This document shows, piece by piece, positions 44,517 to 55,314 of a stretch of DNA of 64,000 bases. The stretch's first letter is position 1; each line of letters begins with the position of its first letter. The stretch lies in contig CALJVP010000002.1 of assembly GCA_937773605.1 (NCBI GenBank), positions 62,001 to 126,000 of the forward strand, written 5' to 3'. This stretch comes from an uncultured SAR86 cluster bacterium. GTDB taxonomy: Bacteria > Pseudomonadota > Gammaproteobacteria > Magnimaribacterales > Magnimaribacteraceae. The notes under the pieces are model-generated. The model saw nothing but the letters and a program-made list of their open reading frames with translations, was not told the DNA's origin and ran no database searches. The position numbers were made by a program, and so were the translations under genes.

Positions 44517-45536
44517 CTAGTCTTTACTGCTGATAGCATCTAACACTTGTTTTTCAATTGTGCTCTGTAATTTTGGATTCTCTTCTAGAAATTCAATTGA
44601 ATTAGCTTTCCCTTGACCAATCTTCTCTCCGTTATAACTATACCAAGCACCGGCCTTCTCAATAATATCAAGATCAACTCCCCTATCAATTATCTCACCT
44701 AATCTATTAATTCCTTTATTATAAATTATTTGAAATTCAGCCTGCTTAAATGGTGGTGAGACTTTATTTTTTACAACTTTAACTCTGGTTTCATTGCCAA
44801 CAGCTTCATCTCCATCCTTTACGGTACCTATTCTTCTGATGTCCATCCTCACAGAAGCATAGAATTTTAGTGCATTTCCTCCAGCCGTAGTTTCAGGGCT
44901 ACCAAACATGACTCCTATCTTATGTCTTATTTGATTTATAAAAATCACTAAAGTGTTAGATCTCTGGACATTACCTGTTATTTTTCTAAGGGCTTGAGAC
45001 ATTAACCTGGCCTGCAGCCCAACATGATGATCTCCCATCTCTCCTTCTATCTCAGCCTTTGGGACTAGCGCTGCTACTGAATCAATCACCAGTATATCGA
45101 TTCCACCTGAAGCAACCATGATGTCTGCGACCTCTAGGGCCTGCTCACCTGTATCTGGTTGAGATACCAACAAGTCATCAACATTAACACCCAACTTCTC
45201 AGCATATATTGGATCTAAAGCATGTTCTGCATCTATAAAAGCTGCCGTGCCTCCCATTTTTTGGCACTGTGCTATGACTTCTAAGGTTAAAGTAGTTTTT
45301 CCAGAAGATTCAGGTCCATAGATCTCGCATATTCTGCCTTTGGGCAACCCGCCTATTCCTAGAGCAATGTCTAAACCCAGAGAACCAGTAGGGATAGAAG
45401 GTATTTTTTCATGCCTCTTTTCTCCCATACGCATAACTGTACCGGCCCCAAACTGCCTTTCTATCTGACCAAGAGCGGTATCTAATTGTTTTGTTTTATC
45501 GACTTCTTTGATAACTGTCACCTTTTTTTGAGCCAT
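44517..45536 (-). CDS. recA: Recombinase RecA
   Basis: A 339-residue RecA with Walker [10 protein letters not shown] (residues 74-82), the Walker B strand [37 protein letters not shown] region, and loop 2 [20 protein letters not shown]. It drives homologous recombination and LexA cleavage. Its own promoter carries a LexA box. recX is not adjacent. With ruvCAB missing from its usual site, RecA products must be resolved by other nucleases or by ruvCAB encoded elsewhere. Confidence 0.98.
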   Translation of the reverse strand: MAQKKVTVIKEVDKTKQLDTALGQIERQFGAGTVMRMGEKRHEKIPSIPTGSLGLDIALGIGGLPKGRICEIYGPESSGKTTLTLEVIAQCQKMGGTAAFIDAEHALDPIYAEKLGVNVDDLLVSQPDTGEQALEVADIMVASGGIDILVIDSVAALVPKAEIEGEMGDHHVGLQARLMSQALRKITGNVQRSNTLVIFINQIRHKIGVMFGSPETTAGGNALKFYASVRMDIRRIGTVKDGDEAVGNETRVKVVKNKVSPPFKQAEFQIIYNKGINRLGEIIDRGVDLDIIEKAGAWYSYNGEKIGQGKANSIEFLEENPKLQSTIEKQVLDAISSKD

Positions 45537-45564
45537 AATTTTCTCCCAATGAATTATTATGACT

Positions 45565-45595
45565 ATTATACAAAATACTGTATAAATAAACAGTA
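45565..45595 (-). promoter_or_regulatory. recA promoter with LexA (SOS) box
   Basis: The 20-base site at 45576-45595 reads TACTG-TATAAATAAA-CAGTA, a CTG-N10-CAG LexA box with symmetrical ends very close to the E. coli consensus. It overlaps the -35 (CTGTTT, 45593-45588) and the spacer of a promoter whose -10 is a perfect TATAAT (45570-45565). Cleavage of LexA would release recA. A GGGAG ribosome site precedes the ATG. Confidence 0.9.
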
Positions 45596-45599
45596 TTAT

Positions 45600-46094
45600 T
45601 TAATTTTCTTTTACCAACCGTATTGCATTGATTAAAGCACACTCTACAGTAGCATATCTCACCTCGTTCCTGTTCCCAGAAAAAAGCTCAGTTGTACTAT
45701 GAACCTCCTCTCCTTCTCTCAACCAGGCGATACAAACAGTTCCAACTGGTCTTTCTTTTGTGCCTCCCCCCGGTCCTGCAATTCCACTTATAGCAACACC
45801 TAATTGTGAGTTGCTGAGACTTAAGGCTCCTTCTACCATTTCACAAACGACTTCTTCGCTTACAGCTCCATAATTCCTTAGGGTTTCTTTCTTAACTCCC
45901 AACACTTTTGTTTTAGCAGTATTTGAATAAGTTATGAACCCAGTGCCATACCACTTAGAACTTCCTGGTACTCCGGTAACTGATTGTCCAACCCATCCCC
46001 CGGTGCAAGATTCTGCTGAAGTAAACAAGAGATTTTTTTCTGTGAGCAATTCACCAAGCTCGGCACTTAATGATTCCAGTTTTTCTAAATTCAA
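45600..46094 (-). CDS. pncC: CinA C-terminal-type nicotinamide-nucleotide amidase
   Basis: A 164-residue CinA C-terminal domain with SAESCTGGWVGQSVTGVPGSSKWYGTGFITYSN, AVSEEVVCEMVEGA and GIAGPGGGTKERPVGTV. It deamidates nicotinamide mononucleotide in NAD recycling. The start codon is TTG (46094). It sits beside recA as in Pseudomonas, but mutS, which lies next there, is missing. Confidence 0.93.
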   Translation of the reverse strand: MNLEKLESLSAELGELLTEKNLLFTSAESCTGGWVGQSVTGVPGSSKWYGTGFITYSNTAKTKVLGVKKETLRNYGAVSEEVVCEMVEGALSLSNSQLGVAISGIAGPGGGTKERPVGTVCIAWLREGEEVHSTTELFSGNRNEVRYATVECALINAIRLVKEN

Positions 46095-46205
46095 TGTTTT
46101 CTTTAGGTTAATGAGGGGTTAATTAGAACAGAAAACAAGTCTTTGTCTAGATACTAGTTACGTTGAATACTTTAACTGATAAAATTGGTTCTTTAATTAT
46201 CTAAT

Positions 46206-46529
46206 ATGACATTTATAGTTGGCGATTCTTGTGTGAAATGTAAGTTAACAGACTGCGTTGAAGTTTGTCCTGTTGATTGTTTTTATGAAGGGCCAAACAT
46301 GTTAGTTATAAACCCTGATGAATGCATCGACTGTGCTTTATGTGAACCTGAATGCCCGATAGATGCTATTTTTTCTGAAGATGAAGTCCCTGCAGATCAA
46401 ATACCTTATATTGAATTAAACGCAGAACTTTGTATGGAATGGCCAAATATTATTGAACAAAAAGCCCCTTTGGAAGATTCAGATAAGTGGAGAGAGGTTA
46501 AAAATAAAATTGGGTATATAGAGAAATAG
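46206..46529 (+). CDS. fdxA: Seven-iron ferredoxin FdxA
   Basis: A 107-residue ferredoxin with an N-terminal cluster region containing [23 protein letters not shown] and a second region [16 protein letters not shown], matching the [3Fe-4S]/[4Fe-4S] FdxA group of Azotobacter and Pseudomonas. It is a low-potential electron carrier and a possible partner of the KorABC-type enzyme. It is divergent from pncC over a 111-base gap and ends flush with the convergent DUF368 gene. Confidence 0.94.
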   Translation: MTFIVGDSCVKCKLTDCVEVCPVDCFYEGPNMLVINPDECIDCALCEPECPIDAIFSEDEVPADQIPYIELNAELCMEWPNIIEQKAPLEDSDKWREVKNKIGYIEK

Positions 46530-47375
46530 TTACTCCCTACTCTTGTCTAAAATATAAACTAATATAGAGCCTACCAGCAATCCCCCTAATACAGGGAATA
46601 CATTCTCAGTAAACTCCGGTAGATTTAAATCAAATACACCTTCTTTCCAGATAATAGGGATGCTGAATAAAACCAATCCAAAAAAAGTGCTTAAAATAAG
46701 TTTCTGCCTACTCTCGTATAGCCTTCTAATAACTCTTACACTTGAAAAAAGACCGACAACACATCCTAAGATAAAAACAGATAAAATTGTCATTTCAAAA
46801 TTCTTCAAAGCGCCAACGATGGTTGTATAGACCCCTAAAAGTAACAAGATAAAACTACCAGATATGCCTGGAAGCACAAGAGCACAGATTGCTATGAAAC
46901 CAGAAATAAAAAGGTAAAAAAGATTAACCTCTGATGGATTAATTGAAGGAGTTGCAAATAAGATTGAAGCCACAACTGCCGATATAATCAATCCATAAAA
47001 TAAATCAATATTTATCTTTTCTGGTTTTAATGGCTCTATAAACAAAGAAAAGAAAAGTAGGGACGATAGAGAAGACTTAAAAAAAATAGGATAGGAAGAT
47101 AATAAAAAAACAATTAGATTTGATAATAAAAATATGGCAAAAATCATGCCTAAAGCCAGACTTAAGAGAAAATAAAGATCTATTTGGTCAAAAGCATCCT
47201 TAAATTTTCCAGACATAAGCTTAGTCAAAAAACTAATATTGAACTCACTTAATGAATTAATAAGCCTCACATAAATCCCTAAAATTAAAGCAACTGTCCC
47301 TCCGGATATACCGGGTATAATCTCAGCTATTCCCATAGCGAAACCTTTAAAAAAAACTTTGAGGTGAATATTCAT
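46530..47375 (-). CDS. DUF368 polyprenyl-phosphate translocase (PopT-like)
   Basis: A 281-residue protein with about eight transmembrane helices and two inverted repeats, each with a GISG motif: GIAEIIPGISGGTVALILGIY near the start and ALVLPGISGSFILLLLGVY near residue 165. DUF368 proteins have been shown to recycle undecaprenyl phosphate across the inner membrane. It takes the place that rpoS-nlpD occupy between fdxA and pcm in Pseudomonas. Carrier recycling fits the nearby murG, murD and ftsW genes. Confidence 0.85.
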   Translation of the reverse strand: MNIHLKVFFKGFAMGIAEIIPGISGGTVALILGIYVRLINSLSEFNISFLTKLMSGKFKDAFDQIDLYFLLSLALGMIFAIFLLSNLIVFLLSSYPIFFKSSLSSLLFFSLFIEPLKPEKINIDLFYGLIISAVVASILFATPSINPSEVNLFYLFISGFIAICALVLPGISGSFILLLLGVYTTIVGALKNFEMTILSVFILGCVVGLFSSVRVIRRLYESRQKLILSTFFGLVLFSIPIIWKEGVFDLNLPEFTENVFPVLGGLLVGSILVYILDKSRE

Positions 47376-47384
47376 TACTGAGAA

Positions 47385-48071
47385 TTAGTCTATCAGACCC
47401 CCTAAGAGAGGAACAAATAGAACCTCTTCAAGCTCTTCAGTTTTAAACTCTTCAACGGCAACTCTGGTTACAAGTGTTAGTTTCTGAGTTGATCCATTGC
47501 CTATCGGAGAAATAAGCCTTCCCCCTATTTCAAGTGATTTATAGAGGTATTCTGGTACAGCTAACGGAGCAGCAGCTAATAAGATTGCATCATATTTTTT
47601 TGTTTTGTTCTCAAATTTAGAACCATCATCATGAAGAAGTTCAGCATTCCTTATTTTTAAATCTTTTAGGATATGTTTTGCTTTTTCATGAAGAGGCTTT
47701 ATACGTTCTATACTTATAACCTTTTCAGAAAACTTAGAGAGAATAGCCGTTTGATAACCACAACCTGTCCCAATCTCAAGAACAGCACCCAAAGGTCTTT
47801 GAGACAGTCTTTCATTTTGAATTAACAGTTCAGTCATCCTAGCAACGATGTAAGGTTGAGAAATTGTTTGTTGATGACCTATAGGTAACGCTAAATCTTC
47901 ATAAGCCCTTGAAGCCAGAGCTTCATCTAAAAATAAATGTCTTGGTGTATCTCTCATAACTTCCAAGACCCTGACATCACTTATTCCTTGGTCAGTTAAT
48001 CGCTCAACTAAACGCTGTCTGGTTCTAAGGGAAGTCATCCCTTTTCCTGAAATCTTTTCTTGAGCTCTCAT
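47385..48071 (-). CDS. pcm: Protein-L-isoaspartate O-methyltransferase
   Basis: A 228-residue methyltransferase. The N-terminal RTRQRLVERLTDQGISDVRVLEVMRDTPRHLFLDEA and LPIGHQQTISQPYIVARMTELL are family features, with SAM motif I as VLEIGTGCGYQTAIL. It repairs isoaspartyl residues in aged proteins. The ATG overlaps the surE stop by 4 bases. surE-pcm pairing is conserved; nlpD and rpoS that follow in relatives are not here. Confidence 0.96.
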   Translation of the reverse strand: MRAQEKISGKGMTSLRTRQRLVERLTDQGISDVRVLEVMRDTPRHLFLDEALASRAYEDLALPIGHQQTISQPYIVARMTELLIQNERLSQRPLGAVLEIGTGCGYQTAILSKFSEKVISIERIKPLHEKAKHILKDLKIRNAELLHDDGSKFENKTKKYDAILLAAAPLAVPEYLYKSLEIGGRLISPIGNGSTQKLTLVTRVAVEEFKTEELEEVLFVPLLGGLID

Positions 48072-48850
48072 TTATTAAAAACTTCCTTTAACCAGTTATG
48101 TAATGAATTAGAAGAATCGCTATAAAGAAAATCAGGTGAAATTGGTGTTATTGATACTTCATTTCTCTCTAAAGTAGCTATATCAGAGTCGATATCATTT
48201 GATGGATATTTATCACGATGTGAAGTCCAATACTCAACTTGGCCTTTTGAATTCTCTATCTTATTAGGTGGATTTCTTGACCCCCAAGTTCCAACTTTTG
48301 TTTTAACTACTTTTAAATTTTCTGTAAAAGGAATATTTGGAACATTAACATTCAAGGTGATGCTTGGATTTAGGATCAAAGACTCAATGTGTAAAATGAG
48401 ATGTTGTGCTACAAGACCTGCCGTCTCAAAATTAGGTTCTTGCTCTCCTTTAGAACCTGGCTGGCCAAAAGCGGCCGAGGAAATTGCAATTGAAGGCAAC
48501 ATTAATTCTGATGCTTCTAAGGCTGCACCCACTGTACCTGAATACAAAAGGTCTTCACCCATATTTGCTCCAAGATTTATACCTGAAATTACTAAGTCGG
48601 GTTTCCAAGGACAAAGTTCATGAATACCCAAGTGAACACAATCAACAGGTCGTCCATTTAAAGACTTAAAGTTCTGCTTCACATCTTTAACTTTCATTGG
48701 CCTATTTGTTGTAATTGATGAGCCAGCTCCACTTTGATTTATTTCTGGCGCAACAACAAAAACTTCAGCTATTTCTTTTAAATGTTCATACAAGCAATTT
48801 ATACCTGGAGCATCTACTCCATCATCATTTGAGATAAGAATTTTTAGCAT
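48068..48850 (-). CDS. surE: 5'/3'-nucleotidase SurE
   Basis: A 260-residue metal-dependent nucleotidase with ILISNDDGVDAPGI at the N-terminus, ISGINLGANMGEDLLYSGTVGAALE in the middle and the C-terminal DIATLERNEVSITPIS. It dephosphorylates nucleoside monophosphates and short polyphosphate. The next gene upstream is ispF after 4 bases; truD, which lies between the two in most relatives, is absent. Confidence 0.96.
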   Translation of the reverse strand: MLKILISNDDGVDAPGINCLYEHLKEIAEVFVVAPEINQSGAGSSITTNRPMKVKDVKQNFKSLNGRPVDCVHLGIHELCPWKPDLVISGINLGANMGEDLLYSGTVGAALEASELMLPSIAISSAAFGQPGSKGEQEPNFETAGLVAQHLILHIESLILNPSITLNVNVPNIPFTENLKVVKTKVGTWGSRNPPNKIENSKGQVEYWTSHRDKYPSNDIDSDIATLERNEVSITPISPDFLYSDSSNSLHNWLKEVFNK

Positions 48851-48854
48851 GGGT

Positions 48855-49322
48855 TTAATCGATCAAAGCTACAGCATGACAAGACAAACCTTTCTTTTCT
48901 CCTTCAAAACCAAGAAAATCAGTAGTGGTAGCTTTGCAGTTGACTGAATCTATTTCTATACATAAATCTTGGGATAGATTTTCTCTAATCTTACCTATAA
49001 ATCTATTTAATTTAGGTTCTTGACCTATAAAAGTTATATCAATATTTTGAATTAAATAATTTGCATCTTTTATTTTCGAAACCACATCTCGTAATAATTC
49101 TCTGCTTGATATATTTTTAAATTTATTGTCTTCAGAAGGATAAAGCGTTCCTATGTCACCAAAGCCTGCCGCACCCAATAAGGCATCGATCAGTGCATGA
49201 ACAATTAGATCTCCATCAGAGTGGGCATCGATAGAGTAATTGCAAGTTATAGCAACTCCTCCAAGGATCACGCCACTGCCCTCAATTAATCTATGTGCAT
49301 CGTACCCATGACCTATCTTCAT
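48855..49322 (-). CDS. ispF: 2-C-methyl-D-erythritol 2,4-cyclodiphosphate synthase
   Basis: A 155-residue trimeric enzyme starting KIGHGYDAHRL, which gives zinc ligands, with HSDGDLIVHALIDALLGAAGFGDIG and the C-terminal KATTTDFLGFEGEKKGLSCHAVAL. It makes the cyclodiphosphate in the MEP pathway, three steps after DXP and just before IspG. The start overlaps the ispD stop by one base. Confidence 0.97.
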   Translation of the reverse strand: MKIGHGYDAHRLIEGSGVILGGVAITCNYSIDAHSDGDLIVHALIDALLGAAGFGDIGTLYPSEDNKFKNISSRELLRDVVSKIKDANYLIQNIDITFIGQEPKLNRFIGKIRENLSQDLCIEIDSVNCKATTTDFLGFEGEKKGLSCHAVALID

Positions 49323-50029
49323 TAAAATATTCTTCCTTGCGCAGTGAGTATTGATTTTACTAAATTTAGATCTTCTGGGTGAGTAATTTTAATATTATCA
49401 GTGGATCCTAAATGGGTTTTTATTTGTCCTAAAGACTCTTCTAACATTCCAGATTCATCTGTAAATTCCTTCCCTTCTTCTAGTTTCTCAAAGACAGCTT
49501 CTAGGATTCCTCTTTCAAATACTTGAGGAGTATAAACCTTCCAAAGGTCTTTTCTATCGACAGTTCTTATTACATCAAGATTTTTTGGGTCAATCTTTTT
49601 TAACGTATCGGAAACTGGACTTCCTAAAACGGCACCATCATGACCTCCACTACAAAAATCCTCAAGCATTGCTCTAATATCAGAACTTCTAACACACGGT
49701 CTTGCGGAATCATGAATCAATATATTCTGATAATCAACTGAAGAGGTCTTCCAATAGTTAACAGCCCTCTGTACTGATATTGTTCTGGTTTTTCCTCCTT
49801 TTATAAAATTAATTTTAGGATTGTCTAATGACTCAATAGATTTCCAATGAGTGTCTTCGGGAGCAACAGGTATACAAATACCGAGGCATTCTGAAAAATC
49901 CAATAAAGGCTCTAAGCTAATCTCCATTACTGTCTTATTATCAATCAGAGAATATTGTTTGGGCTTGTCAGATTTAAATCTCTTACCAACACCCGCAGAA
50001 GGCAATATAGCTACAAATGGATAGATCAA
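49322..50029 (-). CDS. ispD: 2-C-methyl-D-erythritol 4-phosphate cytidylyltransferase
   Basis: A 235-residue nucleotidyltransferase: PSAGVGKRFKSDKPKQY binds CTP, ILIHDSARPCVRSSDI and later VIRTVDRKDLWKVYTPQVF belong to the catalytic pocket. It makes CDP-methylerythritol in the MEP pathway. The start overlaps the end of ftsB by 4 bases, the standard ftsB-ispD-ispF arrangement. Confidence 0.96.
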   Translation of the reverse strand: MIYPFVAILPSAGVGKRFKSDKPKQYSLIDNKTVMEISLEPLLDFSECLGICIPVAPEDTHWKSIESLDNPKINFIKGGKTRTISVQRAVNYWKTSSVDYQNILIHDSARPCVRSSDIRAMLEDFCSGGHDGAVLGSPVSDTLKKIDPKNLDVIRTVDRKDLWKVYTPQVFERGILEAVFEKLEEGKEFTDESGMLEESLGQIKTHLGSTDNIKITHPEDLNLVKSILTAQGRIF

Positions 50030-50385
50030 TTTACTTCTGATGAAATAGAGATATCTTCTTCAAGAGTGGCTTCAAAAATATAAAATTTCTCTCCAGGTTT
50101 TATTAGACCTAATTCAGATCTTGCAAGACCTTCGATGGTCTCTCTTCCCGAGCTGAGTTTAATCTTCTCTTCTTCTAACAATTTATTTTCATTTTCAAGC
50201 CTTATTCTTTCTTCTGTTAGTGCCGATATCTCTTTTTCTAAGACTCTCAGATCAGACCTACTCTGTTCTCCAAACCAAATATTTTTCTGAGTAAAGACAA
50301 CAACTAAAAATAAGACAGAAATAGCTATATAAAATCTTAGATCTTTAGACTTAGTCTTTTGTATAAATTTGTTTAACCAAAGCAT
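50026..50385 (-). CDS. ftsB: Cell division protein FtsB
   Basis: A 119-residue bitopic protein: a short cytoplasmic N-terminus, a transmembrane helix (about 18-33), a periplasmic coiled coil (about 40-80, KEISALTEERIRLENENKLLEEE), then ETIEGLARSELGLIKPGEKFYIF. It bridges FtsL and FtsQ and activates septal synthesis by FtsWI. The start lies 13 bases inside eno. ftsQ is not at its usual place after ddl in this window. Confidence 0.9.
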   Translation of the reverse strand: MLWLNKFIQKTKSKDLRFYIAISVLFLVVVFTQKNIWFGEQSRSDLRVLEKEISALTEERIRLENENKLLEEEKIKLSSGRETIEGLARSELGLIKPGEKFYIFEATLEEDISISSEVN

Positions 50386-51653
50386 AAGGAAGTTTGTTTC
50401 TCAATTATAAGAAGTCTGTTGTATTTCGCTACCCTATCCGACCTGGAAGGTGCGCCAGTTTTGATCTGACCACTTCCCATGCCTACTGAAAAATCAGCAA
50501 TAAATGAGTCTTCCGTCTCGCCAGAGCGATGAGAAATAACTGAGTTGAAATTATGGCTCGAGGCAGTTTGAATGGCATCTATGGTCTCACTAAGAGTACC
50601 GATTTGATTTAGCTTAACTAAAACAGCATTGGCTGCTTTTTTTTCAATGCCTTCATTTATTCTCAACGGATTAGTCACAAACAAGTCATCTCCTACTATT
50701 TGTGTATCCGCTCCTAACTCCGAATTTAAATTAATCCAACCTTCCCAATCATCTTCATCAAGTCCATCTTCTATAGATGAGATAGGGTAATTTGATCTTA
50801 GATCTTTTAAATATGAAACCATATCATTTGAAGAGAATTTTTGATCCATACCCTCTAAGTTATAGATTGAGTCGTTATAGAACTCTGTAGCTGCAACATC
50901 AAGACAAAGAAAAACCTGTTCTCCTGGGACATAACCTGCCTTCTCAATTGATTCCATTATCAGATCTAATGCTACTTGAGGAGAGTCTAGGTTTGGCGCA
51001 AAACCTCCCTCGTCTCCAACTGCAGTATTTAAATTCTTTTTCTTCAATATCTCCTTCAAAGTGTGAAAGATTTCTACTCCGGAACGTAAAGAATCAGAGA
51101 AAGACTCAAAGCCACTTGGTTGTATCATAAACTCTTGGAAATCTATTGGGTTGTCAGCATGAGCTCCTCCGTTAAGAATATTCATCATGGGGATTGGAAG
51201 TTTTTGATTAACTTCAGCACCTAAGTTTTCTTTAGCTTGAAGATGAATAAAATCAAATAACTCTAAATTAAGCACTTGGGCTGCTACTTTAGAGCAAGCC
51301 ATGGAGACACCTAATATAGCATTTGCTCCAAAATTACTTTTGTTTGGAGTGCCATCAGATTCTATTAATAGACTATCTATTTCTTTTACATTGATAGGGT
51401 CTTTGCCTTTAAGAATAGAATTAATCTCACTATTTATAGCATTGACTGCACTTAAAACGCCTTTACCTAAATATCTAGAGTCGTCATTATCTCTTTTTTC
51501 ATTAGCCTCATACTTTCCAGTTGAAGCTCCTGAAGGAACAAAAGCCATTGATTTTTCATTATTATTAAGTATAACTTCTGCTGCAACAGTGGGGTTGCCT
51601 CTAGAGTCTAATACCTCGTATGCACGAACTTGTTTTATGAAATTATTGCTCAT
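50373..51653 (-). CDS. eno: Enolase
   Basis: A 426-residue enolase: YEVLDSRGNPTVAAEV, NGGAHADNPIDFQEFMI, GDEGGFAPN, EDGLDEDDWEGW and the signature VLVKLNQIGTLSETIDAI followed by SHRSGETEDSFIADF. It interconverts 2-phosphoglycerate and phosphoenolpyruvate, supplying PEP for KdsA next door. Standard length; placed between kdsA and ftsB as in Pseudomonas. Confidence 0.97.
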   Translation of the reverse strand: MSNNFIKQVRAYEVLDSRGNPTVAAEVILNNNEKSMAFVPSGASTGKYEANEKRDNDDSRYLGKGVLSAVNAINSEINSILKGKDPINVKEIDSLLIESDGTPNKSNFGANAILGVSMACSKVAAQVLNLELFDFIHLQAKENLGAEVNQKLPIPMMNILNGGAHADNPIDFQEFMIQPSGFESFSDSLRSGVEIFHTLKEILKKKNLNTAVGDEGGFAPNLDSPQVALDLIMESIEKAGYVPGEQVFLCLDVAATEFYNDSIYNLEGMDQKFSSNDMVSYLKDLRSNYPISSIEDGLDEDDWEGWINLNSELGADTQIVGDDLFVTNPLRINEGIEKKAANAVLVKLNQIGTLSETIDAIQTASSHNFNSVISHRSGETEDSFIADFSVGMGSGQIKTGAPSRSDRVAKYNRLLIIEKQTSLCFG

Positions 51654-51654
51654 A

Positions 51655-54131
<2,477 letters not shown>

Positions 54132-54228
54132 CTAATATAGCCATAAGAAGAGTAGTAAATAAATCTTCTTAAAGATGGGAGGACAGGTTAACAAAAACCT
54201 TAAATTACAACAAGAGAAAGCTATTCTT

Positions 54229-55305
54229 TTAGCCAGTTAAATCTAATGGCTTCTCTAATTCTGCCCAAGAAATATCACCATCTGTAGAATGCGACTCGAA
54301 CTCAAGAACTCCAAGCTTATCGTAGAGAGGTCTTACTTTATCGGTTAATAGTCCTATTCTTGATAGATTTGGAACGACCCTTGAAAAAAGTAACCTTTGA
54401 AATTCAAGAGCAAAACCTGCATTGTTTGAGAAATCTCTTGCTTCATTTTCATCCCAACCAAACCTTCTAAATACATCTGTAGGAAATAATCTTTCTTTAC
54501 TAATAACGCAAGCTTCATAAGCAAACATAGCTCTATCTTCTTTTTCTTCTTCTGATAAATTTTCAATGTATTCTTCAAGATAATTCACTCCAAAAGTAAC
54601 ATGTCTTGCCTCATCCCTAATAATAAGATGAAGAACATCTTTTAATACTGGGTCTGGAGTGACTGCTTTGGCAGTATTAAAAGCGGCTAAAGCTAGCCCT
54701 TCGATGATAATTTGCATACCTATTAGTTTCAGGTCCCATCTTTCGTCAGTTAAAATCTTATCAAGAAGACTTTTTAGACCTGAGCCTATTGGGTACATAA
54801 GTTTAGAGCGTTCTTGAATATATTTAGTAAAAGCCTCTACGTGCCTCGCTTCATCAAATGCTTGCGAGGCAGCATATAATTTTGCTTGATAGGTAGGGGC
54901 ACAAGAAACTAATTGAGAAGCAACTAATAGAGCGCCTTGTTCTCCATGGAGAAATTGACTAAATTGACTAGCCCCTCTGTGTCTTAGAAATTCTCTTTTT
55001 TTATCATCACTCAAATTCTTATATGGAGGATATTCGTCCCAAAACATCACCGGTATATCATCAGAAACTACAAGCGGCCTATTCCAGTCAATGTCTAACG
55101 AAACGTTCCAGTTCAATTTCTTACCAAGTTCATATAGCTTGGCGATCCTATTATCTTGAATTGTGTAATCCCAGTTATAAGCCCCAGTAAGAGGAGTTTT
55201 GAAGATCTCAGCAACATCTTCAACATCTTGAGAGCTAAGCTTTAACTCTTCTTCATTGTAATCAAGAATCTTACGTGGAGTCTCTTTTGTATATTTTACT
55301 TTCAT
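54229..55305 (-). CDS. Ferritin-like diiron oxygenase/oxidase of unknown substrate
   Basis: A 358-residue helical protein with a complete ribonucleotide-reductase-like diiron site: E122 in HGEQGALL, E152 and H155 in DEARH (151-155), E202 in IIIEGLALAAF, E232 and H235 in a second DEARH (231-235). No radical tyrosine context or R1 partner gene is nearby, so this is not a normal NrdB. The closest picture I can give is the ferritin-like AurF/R2-like oxygenase superfamily. It lies between dnaB (9 bases) and pyrG on the same strand. The substrate is unknown. Confidence 0.75.
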   Translation of the reverse strand: MKVKYTKETPRKILDYNEEELKLSSQDVEDVAEIFKTPLTGAYNWDYTIQDNRIAKLYELGKKLNWNVSLDIDWNRPLVVSDDIPVMFWDEYPPYKNLSDDKKREFLRHRGASQFSQFLHGEQGALLVASQLVSCAPTYQAKLYAASQAFDEARHVEAFTKYIQERSKLMYPIGSGLKSLLDKILTDERWDLKLIGMQIIIEGLALAAFNTAKAVTPDPVLKDVLHLIIRDEARHVTFGVNYLEEYIENLSEEEKEDRAMFAYEACVISKERLFPTDVFRRFGWDENEARDFSNNAGFALEFQRLLFSRVVPNLSRIGLLTDKVRPLYDKLGVLEFESHSTDGDISWAELEKPLDLTG

Positions 55306-55314
55306 ATTAAATCC

